Shown here: in pieces, positions 25,807 through 36,363 of the stretch
Numbering within the stretch: position 1 is the stretch's first letter
Layout: every line of letters begins with the position of its first letter
Source: Pseudomonadota bacterium
Lineage (GTDB): Bacteria > Pseudomonadota > Gammaproteobacteria > Xanthomonadales > Xanthomonadaceae
Direction of reading: 5' to 3'
NCBI GenBank assembly: GCA_018242365.1
Contig: JAFECB010000034.1
Coordinates: 1-43,396 of the forward strand
DNA: 43,396 nt
Made by a program: the position numbers and the translations under genes
The notes under the pieces: model-generated
Seen by the model: only the letters and a program-made list of their open reading frames with translations
Told to the model about the DNA's origin: nothing
Database searches by the model: none

Positions 25807-26940
25807 ATGGACGGAGCGCGCATCACCGTGGTCGGTGCCGGCTTTGCCGGCCTGACCGCCTTGCGCACACTGCGTCGGCATGCCCGCGCTGCCGAACTGA
25901 CCTTGGTCGCGCCGCAGGCGGAGCTGCATTACCTGCCAGGGTCGATCTGGATTCCCTCTGGCAAGCGCAAGCGCGAGGATCTGGTGGTGCCGCTCGACGG
26001 TTTCCTGCGGCGCAAGCGCATCCACTTCCATCGCGCGCATGCCACCGGGCTTTCCGCGGACGGTCGAGTGCTGCATACCGATGCGGGTGATATCGAGAAC
26101 GATGGCCTGATTCTCGCCAGTGGTGCCCGTTTCATGCGCGGATTGCCGGGCATCGAGCACGCGATCATTCCCTGCGATGGCATCGCGGCGGGCGAGGTGA
26201 TCCGCGACCGCTTGGCCGCGCTCGATGGCGGCAGCCTGTGCTTCGGCTTCGGCACCAATCCCAACGAACCGATCGCCATGCGCGGCGGCCCGGTGTTCGA
26301 ATTCGTGTTCGGGATCGACACCCTGCTGCGTCGCCAGCGCCGGCGCGGCAAGTTCCGGCTGGTGTTCTTCAGCCGTTCACAAACGCCCGGCCAGCGGCTT
26401 GGCGAGCGCGCGGTCGAATTGATTCTGGAGGAAATGCACCGACGAGACATCGCGACCGTGCTCGGCGAAAAAGTCCAACGCATCGAACCCAAGGCGGTGG
26501 TGCTGGAGCGCACGCGTATCGACAGCGATATGACCCTGTTCATGCCCGGATTGACCGGCCCGGCGTGGCTGGACAGCACCGCGTTGCCGCGTTCACCTGG
26601 CGGGCTGGTGCAGGGCGACGCCCAGTGTCGGGTGCCGGGGTTTTCCTGCACCTTTGTCGCCGGCGACGGCGGCAGCTTCCCCGGCCCCGACTGGATGCCC
26701 AAGCAGGCGCATCAGGCCGATCTGCAGGCCGAAGTCGCAGCGCGCAACCTGCTGCACGCGCTGGCCGGCGAGGCGGTCGAGGAAGGTTTCAAGTCGGAAT
26801 TGATGTGCATCATCGATTCGCTCGACCGCGGTCTGTTGGTGTCGCGCAGCGAGGGCAAGGTGCGCGCACTGCGGCCGAACGTGCTCGCGCACTGGGCCAA
26901 GGCGGCGTTCGAGAAGCGCTATCTGCGGCGCTATCGTTGA
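25807..26940 (+). CDS. Second SQR-like FAD/NAD(P) oxidoreductase
   Basis: A 377-residue flavoprotein of the SQR/flavocytochrome-c-sulfide-dehydrogenase/NDH-2 superfamily, with the FAD motif ITVVGAGFAGLTALRTLRRH at the N-terminus and GDGGSFPGPDWMPKQAHQA towards the C-terminus. Cys123 (IIPCDG) and Cys334 (ELMCIIDSLDRG) align by context with the first and third SQR cysteines. The second is missing: the region reads NPNEPIAMRGGPVFEF. It begins 11 bp after the DUF442 gene and closes the rightward unit. It may be an SQR variant with another sulfur substrate or a partner enzyme; the missing cysteine argues against classical SQR chemistry. Confidence 0.8.
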   Translation: MDGARITVVGAGFAGLTALRTLRRHARAAELTLVAPQAELHYLPGSIWIPSGKRKREDLVVPLDGFLRRKRIHFHRAHATGLSADGRVLHTDAGDIENDGLILASGARFMRGLPGIEHAIIPCDGIAAGEVIRDRLAALDGGSLCFGFGTNPNEPIAMRGGPVFEFVFGIDTLLRRQRRRGKFRLVFFSRSQTPGQRLGERAVELILEEMHRRDIATVLGEKVQRIEPKAVVLERTRIDSDMTLFMPGLTGPAWLDSTALPRSPGGLVQGDAQCRVPGFSCTFVAGDGGSFPGPDWMPKQAHQADLQAEVAARNLLHALAGEAVEEGFKSELMCIIDSLDRGLLVSRSEGKVRALRPNVLAHWAKAAFEKRYLRRYR

Positions 26941-26970
26941 GGCAGGCAGCAATATCGCCATAATGCGGTG

Positions 26971-27915
26971 ATGACCGAAGCCCGCATTCCCCTGCTGATC
27001 GATACCGACCCCGGCGTGGACGACGCGCTGGCCCTGCTGATGGCCTTCAATGACATGCACCACGCCGTCGTTGGCCTGACCATCGCTGCCGGCAATGTGG
27101 GCCTGGAGCACACCGTCGCCAATGCGTTGAAGCTGTGCGAAGTCTGCGGTGTCGATGTGCCGGTGTACGCCGGAGCCGAGGCGCCGCTGGTGTTCCCGGC
27201 CCGCGATGCGGCCTATGTGCACGGGCGCGACGGCTTCGGTGATACCGGCTATGCCAAGGCCTCGCGCCGTGCCGATGCCGAGCACGCCGCACTGGCGATC
27301 CTGCGGCTGTCGCACGAACATGCGGGCAAGCTGGTACTGGTGGCGCTGGGGCCGCTGACCAATCTGGCGCTGGCGCTGAAACTCGATCCGACCCTGCCGT
27401 CACGGCTCGCGCGCTGCGTGGTGATGGGCGCGTCGGTGACCGCCCACGGCAACATTACCCCGGCGGCGGAATTCAACATCGCTTTCGATCCGGAAGCCGC
27501 GCATATCGTGTTTTCCGCGTTTCCGAGAATTGAATTGGCCGATTGGGAGGCGGTGCTGGCGCACGGATTCCTGCACGACGATGCCGAGCGCTGGCTGGCC
27601 GCCGATTCCCCGCGCGCCCGCTTCTACGCCGGCATCTCTGCGCATACCCGGGCCTGGGCCAAGGCAGGACGTGGCGCCCGCTGGCATGCCGCCGATGCGC
27701 TGGCGATGGCGCTGGCCTTGCAGCCGGAGGGTGCGCTGGAGCTGCTGGAGCGGCCATTGGCGGTGGAAACCGCCGGCCAGTTTGCGCGCGGGGCCACGAT
27801 CGTCGATTGGAATCGGCAGACCGGTGCGGCGGACAATGTCGTCATCCTGATGCGCTACGACCAGCAGCGGTTCGAACGCATGATCGAGGCGGCATTGGCT
27901 GCGACGGTGGCCTGA
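26971..27915 (+). CDS. Inosine/uridine-preferring nucleoside hydrolase family protein
   Basis: A 314-residue hydrolase that cleaves the N-glycosidic bond of ribonucleosides for base salvage. The calcium/ribose-binding signature DTDPGVDDA is at the N-terminus (about 10-18). The core [30 protein letters not shown] and the C-terminal [11 protein letters not shown] with a conserved Asp complete the active site. A GTG at 26968 would add one Met; the ATG at 26971 is chosen. It follows the flavoprotein by 30 bp but has no functional link to the sulfide genes. Confidence 0.93.
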   Translation: MTEARIPLLIDTDPGVDDALALLMAFNDMHHAVVGLTIAAGNVGLEHTVANALKLCEVCGVDVPVYAGAEAPLVFPARDAAYVHGRDGFGDTGYAKASRRADAEHAALAILRLSHEHAGKLVLVALGPLTNLALALKLDPTLPSRLARCVVMGASVTAHGNITPAAEFNIAFDPEAAHIVFSAFPRIELADWEAVLAHGFLHDDAERWLAADSPRARFYAGISAHTRAWAKAGRGARWHAADALAMALALQPEGALELLERPLAVETAGQFARGATIVDWNRQTGAADNVVILMRYDQQRFERMIEAALAATVA

Positions 27916-27925
27916 ATGGCCGAGC

Positions 27926-27955
27926 TTGCGCCACTGCCGGACAGGCGTCTATAAT
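27926..27955 (+). promoter_or_regulatory. Sigma-70 promoter of the L31 gene
   Basis: TTGCGC (27926-27931), an 18-bp spacer and a consensus TATAAT (27950-27955), 36 bp before the ATG. No clear zinc-regulator palindrome was seen. Confidence 0.7.
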
Positions 27956-27991
27956 GCCCGGCTCACACATGTTTTCTTGCAGGGTTGCACC

Positions 27992-28234
27992 ATGAAAGCC
28001 GGCATCCATCCCGATTACCGCGACGTCGTGTTCCAGGACGTGACTTCGGATTTCAAGATCCTGACCCGCTCGACGATGTCCACCAAGGACACCATCAAGT
28101 GGGAAGACGGCAACGAATACCCGCTGATCAAGGTGGACGTGTCCTCGTCGACCCATCCGTTCTACACGGGTCAGAACAAGATCATGGACACCACCGGTCG
28201 CGTGGACAGGTTCCGCAAGCGCTACCAGAAGTAA
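27992..28234 (+). CDS. rpmE2: 50S ribosomal protein L31, type B
   Basis: An 80-residue ribosomal protein of the large-subunit central protuberance. It contains no cysteine at all, so it is the zinc-independent type B (C-minus) form, which in many bacteria replaces the zinc-binding L31 under zinc limitation. The N-terminus [16 protein letters not shown] and the C-terminal THPFYTGQ are characteristic. It has its own promoter. Whether the genome also has a zinc-binding L31 cannot be seen here. Confidence 0.97.
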   Translation: MKAGIHPDYRDVVFQDVTSDFKILTRSTMSTKDTIKWEDGNEYPLIKVDVSSSTHPFYTGQNKIMDTTGRVDRFRKRYQK

Positions 28235-28278
28235 GCCCGAAGCGCCCCGGCAGCACCCGTGCCGGAGCCTCGATGCCG

Positions 28279-28309
28279 CGGCCGCCCCTTGGGCGGCCGT
28301 CGTCGTTTC
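28279..28309 (+). terminator. Probable terminator after L31
   Basis: A 9-bp perfect GC stem, CGGCCGCCC (28279-28287) with GGGCGGCCG (28291-28299), followed by a modest T-containing tail (TCGTCGTTTC). The weak T-run lowers confidence. Confidence 0.6.
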
Positions 28310-28369
28310 TGGCGTATGCGCAGGGCGTGGCTTTGCGACTTTGGTCGCGGATGATCGTGGCGGGGCCTA

Positions 28370-28378
28370 TGCGATAAT
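28370..28378 (+). promoter_or_regulatory. Extended -10 candidate for gltA
   Basis: TGC-GATAAT (28370-28378) resembles an extended -10 element about 70 bp before the citrate synthase start. No good -35 is present, as is common with extended -10 promoters. Confidence 0.4.
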
Positions 28379-28450
28379 GGGCGTTCGACATGCGCAGGCG
28401 CATGGCCCTCAAGACCACGCCGCCGGCGCTCCCCCCACAGGAGTTGCACC

Positions 28451-29740
<1,290 letters not shown>

Positions 29741-29764
29741 TGCCGTTTAGCGGGGTCGTATAAC

Positions 29765-29805
29765 GGGGTCAGGTTCACTTCCGCGGCGGAAGTGAATCTG
29801 ACCCC
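29765..29805. repeat. REP-type palindrome at the 3' end of the nucleotidyltransferase-like gene
   Basis: A 41-bp near-perfect palindrome with outer arms GGGGTCAG/CTGACCCC and inner CACTTCC/GGAAGTG around a GC-rich centre. It shares the GGGGTCAG core with the REPIN at 8781-8862. It lies between convergent gltA and the leftward gene and provides that gene's last codons and stop. A hairpin here could also end both transcripts. Confidence 0.9.
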
Positions 29806-30476
29806 AGCGACCTCGTTGCCTCGTCGTAGTCGGCGATTTCTGCCTCGACCATCAAGGCGCGCAGCTGCGAGGCTGACGCACGCCGCTGCGGTCGCTCGTC
29901 GATCCCGGACAGCGGTGCCTGGCGCGCGCAGGACGCCGGCAGCACGGTGAGATCGAAGCTCAGGTCTTCCGCCGCAAACAGCCAGACCTGGGCATCGAGG
30001 TCGCGCTGGCGGTCCAGCCGCAGCCGCCGGCTGCGTGATTGCGCGGGAATGGCATGCTCGGCCAGCCAGCGCGGCACCGCTTCGGGATCGTCGCTGTGCA
30101 GGTGCAGGGCCACCGACGCGTGGCCGTCAGCGGTGCCCTCCAGTACCGAGCCGACCAGGCGCGGGTCGAACGGCGCGAAGAACTCCAGTGCCCGCAACGC
30201 GGCTTCACGACGGCGCTGCAACTCGACAGGTTGCTGATCGGCATGGAACAGGCGCTGGTACTGGCGCAGCGCGTCCTCGATCTCGCGATTGCGCGGCAGC
30301 GACGCGTCATCGAGGATGCCCAGCCGGCGCGCCGCTTTCAGCTTGGCTTGGTGGAAGTCGCGGATGCCGTCTTCCGCCATCAGCCGCGCCGCCTCGTGGG
30401 CCAGCCGCTGGCGGCGCTCACGGGTCCGGGTCTGGGCGTGGACCTGGGCGTGCGCCAATGCTTGGGTTCCCGGCAT
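29775..30476 (-). CDS. Nucleotidyltransferase-like conserved hypothetical protein
   Basis: A 233-residue protein I cannot assign to a named family. A basic, helical N-terminal half (TRERRQRLAHEAARLMAEDG, HQAKLKAARRLG) is followed by FDPRLVGSVLEGTADGHASV, which resembles the GS motif of minimal nucleotidyltransferases, with later acidic LHLHSDDPEAV and LSFDLTVLP. A role in nucleotide transfer is inference. The ATG at 30476 has AGGGAG about 7 bases upstream; the open frame reaches 30536 without another ribosome site. The last residues (GSDSLPPRK and stop) are encoded by the REP palindrome at 29765-29805, so the original C-terminus was altered. Confidence 0.65.
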   Translation of the reverse strand: MPGTQALAHAQVHAQTRTRERRQRLAHEAARLMAEDGIRDFHQAKLKAARRLGILDDASLPRNREIEDALRQYQRLFHADQQPVELQRRREAALRALEFFAPFDPRLVGSVLEGTADGHASVALHLHSDDPEAVPRWLAEHAIPAQSRSRRLRLDRQRDLDAQVWLFAAEDLSFDLTVLPASCARQAPLSGIDERPQRRASASQLRALMVEAEIADYDEATRSLGSDSLPPRK

Positions 30477-30624
30477 CGCCACTCCCTCCCTGCGTCCACT
30501 GGGAGCGACTGTACCCGAGCCGCAGGCAGTGCGCACCTGCTGGGCGACCTGGCCCGTCTGGAGCGTGCAGCCCGCAAATGCGGGGTGCCACGCATCCTGC
30601 GATCGCCGGACGCGTGGGGTTTGC

Positions 30625-33180
30625 TCAGAAGATGTCGAACGACTCTTCGGTCGGCGCCGCGTTCGAGTCGTAGGACTCGGCGTCGGTCTCGTTTTCCATC
30701 TGCTGCAAGTCTTCGACCTTCACCCATTCGGTGATGCCGCCGCTGCCGCCGGGGATCAGCCGGCCACCGGCGCTGACACTGACTTCAACCATGCCGGCGG
30801 GCGGGTCGACCACGCGCTGCGGTTGGTCCTTCAGTGCCACCCGCATGTAGCCGATCCAGATCGGCAGGGCAGCGCGGCCGCCGTATTCGCCATGGCCCAG
30901 CGTCTTGAAATCGTCGCGGCCGACCCAGACGGTGGTGACGTAGGGGCCGCCGTAGCCGGAGAACCAGGCGTCGCGATAATTGTTGGTCGAGCCGGTCTTG
31001 CCGCCGATGTCATCGCGGTTCAGCACGCGCGCGGCGGTGGCGGTGCCGCGCTGGATCACGTCGTGCATGATCGAACGCATCTGCCAAGCCACGCGCGGAT
31101 CGATGGCCAGTGGCGCGACAGTCGCGCCGACGGGCGGCGCGGTCGGCGTTGCCGGTGCGGCGCTGGTGGTCGGTGTTTTTGCACCGGCGCGGCTGCCGGG
31201 CTTGGCCGCGACCGTGGCGGATACCGCCGGGGCATCCGCTTGTGCGGGGCCGAGGTCGAAACCATCGACATTGGACGGCTGCGCAACAGTGGCAGCGGTG
31301 GCGGCCGGCTGAGCACCGCCGCTGGCGCCAATCCCGGCGCAGCCCGGGCAGGCAATCGGCGGATTGGCCTTGAAGATTTCCTTGCCGTCGCGGTCACGCA
31401 CGCTTTCGATGAACCACGGCGTGGTCAAAAAGCCGCCGTTGGCGAAGGTTGTGTAGCCACGCGCCACTGATAGCGGCGTCAGCGAGGCGGTGCCCAGCGA
31501 CATCGACAGATTGGGCGGCAGGCTGGCTTCGTCGAAACCGAAATGGGTGATCGCCTTGCGCGCGTAGTCCACCCCGATCGCATCCAGCAGGCGCACCGAC
31601 ACCAGATTCTTCGAACGCACCAGCGCTTCGCGCAGGCGCATCGGGCCGGAGAATGAGCCGCCGTCGTTTTGTGGACGCCAGACGTGGCCGGCGCGATCCT
31701 TGAACACCACCGGCGCGTCCAGCACGATCGAGGCCGGATTGAAGCCGCGTTCGAACGCCACCGAATACAGGAACGGCTTGAAGCTCGAGCCGGGTTGGCG
31801 CTTGGCCTGAGTGGCGCGATTGAACTTGTTGACGGCAAAACTGAACCCGCCGATCAGCGCACGCAGCGCCCCGGTGTTCGCATCCAGCGAGACCAGGGCG
31901 GACTGCGCTACCGGGACCTGGTCCAGCTCCCACACCGGGGGTGCGTCCGGGTTGTCGGAAGGCAGTTTGCGCACTCGCACCACGTCGCCGGGTTTGGCCA
32001 GCGCGGAAGCCGAACGGCTGGTCCAGGCAATGGCCTTGCCCGAAAGCGCCAGCGGCGTTCCATCCGCCAGCACCACATTCAAAGCACCACCGCTGCTGCC
32101 GGTGACGACCGCCGGGAACAGCCCACCTTGTACCGGCGTGGCGTGCAGGAGCAGGCCGATGGCGGCATTGTCGGCACCAGCCGGAATCACCACGGTGTGG
32201 GTCGGCGTGCGCCAGCCGTGGCGATGGTCGTATTCGCGCAGTCCGTTGATCACCGCGGCCTGCGCGGCCGCCTGCAACACGGGATCGATGGTGGTGGTGA
32301 CGTGGTAGCCGCGATCCAGCACGTCCTCGCCGTAGCGGTCGACCATCTCCTTGCGCACCATTTCCGCGACATAGGGCGCATACACCTCGATCGGACGCTC
32401 GTGCGGGGCGGCGTGCATCGGCGCGGCGCGTGCGGTATCCAGTTCGCTGCGGGAAATGAAGCCGAGCGAGAACATCCGCGGCAGGATGTAATTGTCACGA
32501 CGCTGGCGCGCGCGAACCGGATTGGTGATCGGGTTGCCGCTGGTCGGGAATTTCGGGATACCGGCCAGGGTGGCGGCCTCGTCGACGCTGAGCTGGTCGA
32601 GCGACTTGCCGTAGTAGTACTCGGCGGCCGCTGCGATCCCGTAGGCGCGGTTGCCGAAGAAGCTCTTGTTCAGGTACAGCGCGAAGATCTCCTCCTTGCT
32701 GAGCTCGCGCTCCATCTTCATCGCCAGCAGCATTTCCTCGAATTTGCGGCTGAAGCTGTATTCGGAGCTGAGGAAGAACTGCTTGGCGACCTGCTGGGTG
32801 ATGGTGGAGCCACCGGCCACACGTTGCTGCCCGCGGGTTTCGATCAGCAACCAGACGGCGCGGGTGATGCCCTTCACATCGACGCCGTGGTGCTCGTAGA
32901 AGTGGGCGTCCTCGGCGGCCAGGAAGGCTTGCCGGACGCGCTGTGGAACCTGATTGATTTCAACGGGATAGCGACGCTTTTCGCCGAACAGGCCGATCAG
33001 CTTGCCATCGCGCGAGTAGACGTACATCGGCTCTTGCAGCTCGATGTGACGCAGCACCTGCACGTCGGGTAGACGGGCATTGACGGTGTAGACCAGCGCA
33101 GCCAAGGCGGCGACGCCGAGCAGGCCAAGCACGAAGGAAATCAGCAGGAGCCTGCGCAGCAGGCGAAAAAAACGGGCCAT
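30625..33180 (-). CDS. mrcA: Penicillin-binding protein 1A
   Basis: An 851-residue class A bifunctional peptidoglycan synthase of the inner membrane. A short cytoplasmic tail and one TM helix (about 10-32) are followed by the GT51 glycosyltransferase ([14 protein letters not shown] with the catalytic Glu, [28 protein letters not shown]). An OB-like insertion comes next, then the transpeptidase with SSFK (about 465), the SKN-type motif in VRSKNLVSV and [10 protein letters not shown] (about 727). A low-complexity Ala/Pro/Thr stretch (about 625-690) interrupts the transpeptidase before the KTG motif. It is divergent from pilMNOPQ, the conserved gammaproteobacterial arrangement. A TATACT-like -10 lies about 40 bp upstream. 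Confidence 0.97.
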   Translation of the reverse strand: MARFFRLLRRLLLISFVLGLLGVAALAALVYTVNARLPDVQVLRHIELQEPMYVYSRDGKLIGLFGEKRRYPVEINQVPQRVRQAFLAAEDAHFYEHHGVDVKGITRAVWLLIETRGQQRVAGGSTITQQVAKQFFLSSEYSFSRKFEEMLLAMKMERELSKEEIFALYLNKSFFGNRAYGIAAAAEYYYGKSLDQLSVDEAATLAGIPKFPTSGNPITNPVRARQRRDNYILPRMFSLGFISRSELDTARAAPMHAAPHERPIEVYAPYVAEMVRKEMVDRYGEDVLDRGYHVTTTIDPVLQAAAQAAVINGLREYDHRHGWRTPTHTVVIPAGADNAAIGLLLHATPVQGGLFPAVVTGSSGGALNVVLADGTPLALSGKAIAWTSRSASALAKPGDVVRVRKLPSDNPDAPPVWELDQVPVAQSALVSLDANTGALRALIGGFSFAVNKFNRATQAKRQPGSSFKPFLYSVAFERGFNPASIVLDAPVVFKDRAGHVWRPQNDGGSFSGPMRLREALVRSKNLVSVRLLDAIGVDYARKAITHFGFDEASLPPNLSMSLGTASLTPLSVARGYTTFANGGFLTTPWFIESVRDRDGKEIFKANPPIACPGCAGIGASGGAQPAATAATVAQPSNVDGFDLGPAQADAPAVSATVAAKPGSRAGAKTPTTSAAPATPTAPPVGATVAPLAIDPRVAWQMRSIMHDVIQRGTATAARVLNRDDIGGKTGSTNNYRDAWFSGYGGPYVTTVWVGRDDFKTLGHGEYGGRAALPIWIGYMRVALKDQPQRVVDPPAGMVEVSVSAGGRLIPGGSGGITEWVKVEDLQQMENETDAESYDSNAAPTEESFDIF

Positions 33181-33370
33181 CGTGGCGGGGGTGGATTGCA
33201 GCGGACGATGCTGCGGAGTATAGAGTAGGCATGGCAGCGGCTGTCATCGGGGCGGGATGACCCTGCTGGCCATGGCGGGAGGGGTGGCGAAGGGGCGCTT
33301 CCTGGTCTCGGGCCGGAGGAAATTTTCCGGCATGGGTTGCCAATACGTGAAAAGTCCGTTATTCATGTAA

Positions 33371-34473
<1,103 letters not shown>

Positions 34474-34474
<1 letters not shown>

Positions 34475-35112
34475 TGGCAAGGATCAATCTCCTCCCGTGG
34501 CGCGAGGAACGTCGCAAGGCGCGCCAGAAAGAATTCGTCGGCATGCTGGTGCTGTCGGCGCTGGCCGGTGTCCTGCTGACGGGCCTGATCTACACCCTGT
34601 ACAGCGGGCGTATTGCAAACCAGAACAGCCGCAACGAGTACCTGCAGGCGCAAATCACGGACGTCGACGGCAAGATCGCCGACATCAAGCGGCTCGACGA
34701 CGAGAAGGCAAACCTGCTGCAACGCAAGCAGGTCATCGAGCAATTGCAGGCCAATCGTTCGCAGATGGTGCACCTGTTCGATTCGCTGGTGCGCACCATC
34801 CCGGATGGGGTGGCGCTGACCGCGATCAAGCAGGAAGGCAACATCCTGACCTTGACCGGGCGTTCGCAGTCGAATGCGCGCGTGTCGACCTATATGCGTA
34901 CGTTGGAAGGCTCCGGCTGGATGACCCATCCCGATCTCGACGTGATCGAGGCCAAGGACGGCAACCCCGGCCTGCCTTACGAGTTCACCCTCAAGGTGAC
35001 CTTGGTCGATCCCAACGCACCCAAGGACGAGGATAGCCAAGGCGGGGCTCCGGCTGCGCCTGGCGCTGCCGCACCCGCTGCCGCGCCTGCTGCAGGAGGG
35101 AACGCATCGTGA
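34474..35112 (+). CDS. pilN: Type IV pilus assembly protein PilN
   Basis: A 212-residue bitopic inner-membrane protein. The N-terminal INLLPWREERRKARQKEF is the conserved PilM-binding peptide. One TM helix (about 23-43), a coiled coil (about 50-95) and a ferredoxin-like periplasmic domain follow, with an Ala/Pro-rich tail. PilN pairs with PilO to connect the cytoplasmic PilM to the lipoprotein PilP. The start overlaps the pilM stop by one base. Confidence 0.96.
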
Positions 35113-35822
35113 GCGACAAGCAACTCAAACTCAGCGAGCTGGATTTCAGCAATATTGGCGCTTGGCCGCGCCAGGCACATCTGATTTTCTGTGCATTGGT
35201 GGCCTTGGTCATCGTGGTGATCGGCTGGGCGCTGATGGTGCGAGGCCAGCAAAGGGAGCTTGGACTGCTGCAGGCGAAAGAAGCCGACCTGAAGTCCGAG
35301 TTCGAGACCAAGCAGGGTCGTGCCGCCAACCTCGAACCACTCAAGCAGCAGCTGGCGCAAATGAAGCAGCAGCTCCAGCAGATGTTGCGGCAGTTGCCCA
35401 GCAAGACCGAAATGCCCGACCTGATCGTGGACATCTCGCAAACGGCATTGGCGACTGGCATCCAGACCGACTTGTTCCAGCCCGGCCAGGAAACCAGAAA
35501 AGAGTTCTATGCCGAAAAGCCCATCACCTTGCGGATGGTCGGCACCTACCACCAGTTCGGTGCTTTCGTGAGCGGCGTGGCCTCGCTGCCGCGGGTGGTG
35601 ATCATGACCATGCACGACATCTCGCTGAAGCCGAAGAACGTGCCGCCAGGTGGACGCATCGGTGCCAACACGGCCCTGGAACTGTCCGGTACCGTCAAGA
35701 CCTACCGCTATCTGGATGAAGAAGAAGCGGCGGAAGCCCAGGCGGCTGCGGCTGCTCCGGCGGGATCGGCAGCACCTACAGCGCCTGCAGCGCCTGCTGC
35801 CCCGGCTCAGGGAGGGCACTGA
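35109..35822 (+). CDS. pilO: Type IV pilus assembly protein PilO
   Basis: A 237-residue partner of PilN with the same plan: short cytoplasmic N-terminus, one TM helix (about 25-45), a coiled coil rich in Gln/Lys/Leu (about 50-100), a ferredoxin-like periplasmic domain (VGTYHQFGAFVSGVASLPRVV) and an Ala/Pro tail. The start is GTG overlapping the pilN stop by 4 bases, so translation is coupled. Confidence 0.96.
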   Translation: MSDKQLKLSELDFSNIGAWPRQAHLIFCALVALVIVVIGWALMVRGQQRELGLLQAKEADLKSEFETKQGRAANLEPLKQQLAQMKQQLQQMLRQLPSKTEMPDLIVDISQTALATGIQTDLFQPGQETRKEFYAEKPITLRMVGTYHQFGAFVSGVASLPRVVIMTMHDISLKPKNVPPGGRIGANTALELSGTVKTYRYLDEEEAAEAQAAAAAPAGSAAPTAPAAPAAPAQGGH

Positions 35823-35823
35823 C

Positions 35824-36348
35824 ATGCGCACGACAATGCTCAAGGGGCGCGCAACCGGGTTTCTGGTGATCGCATTGGCCTGTGCCGCGCTGACCTCCTG
35901 CGGGATCGGGCGTGGCGATCTTGAAAAGTGGGTGGCCGAGGTCAAGGCCAAGCCGGCACCGCCGTTGCAGCCCTTGCCGGTGATGAAGCAGTTCGAAACC
36001 TTCGAATACGCCGCGCAGAACATGCGCGACCCGTTTGACCAGGCCTTCAGTGGCGAAGGTGGCAGCGGGCCGCGACCGGATCCGAATCGCCGGCGCCAGA
36101 CCCTGGAAGGTTTCACGCTGGATACCCTCAAGATGGTGGGGACGCTGGGTAGCGGCAACAGTCTGACCGGGCTGGTGATGGCACCCGACCGGGTCACCTA
36201 CAAGGTGGTACCTGGCAACTACATGGGGCAAAGCGACGGTCGCGTGACCGCCGTGCATGAAGACCGGATCGACCTTGTCGAACTGGTTCCAGATGGTGCA
36301 GGTGGCTGGCTGGAACGTCCTGCCAAGCTGTCTCTCGAAGCAAATTGA
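35824..36348 (+). CDS. pilP: Type IV pilus assembly lipoprotein PilP
   Basis: A 174-residue inner-membrane lipoprotein. The signal ends in LTSC with Cys26 lipidated. A flexible Pro-rich segment contains the conserved PilN/O-binding AAQNMRDPFDQ, and the C-terminal beta-sandwich (LDTLKMVGTLGSGNSLTGLV) docks on the N0 domain of PilQ. It starts 1 bp after the pilO stop. Confidence 0.95.
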   Translation: MRTTMLKGRATGFLVIALACAALTSCGIGRGDLEKWVAEVKAKPAPPLQPLPVMKQFETFEYAAQNMRDPFDQAFSGEGGSGPRPDPNRRRQTLEGFTLDTLKMVGTLGSGNSLTGLVMAPDRVTYKVVPGNYMGQSDGRVTAVHEDRIDLVELVPDGAGGWLERPAKLSLEAN

Positions 36349-36363
36349 TTGGGGAATAGACCG

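Noticed and set aside
30477..30624. Small gene between the nucleotidyltransferase-like gene and mrcA
   Set aside because: Open frames here are short, lack ribosome sites and overlap neighbours. Only imperfect hairpins without a T-run were seen.
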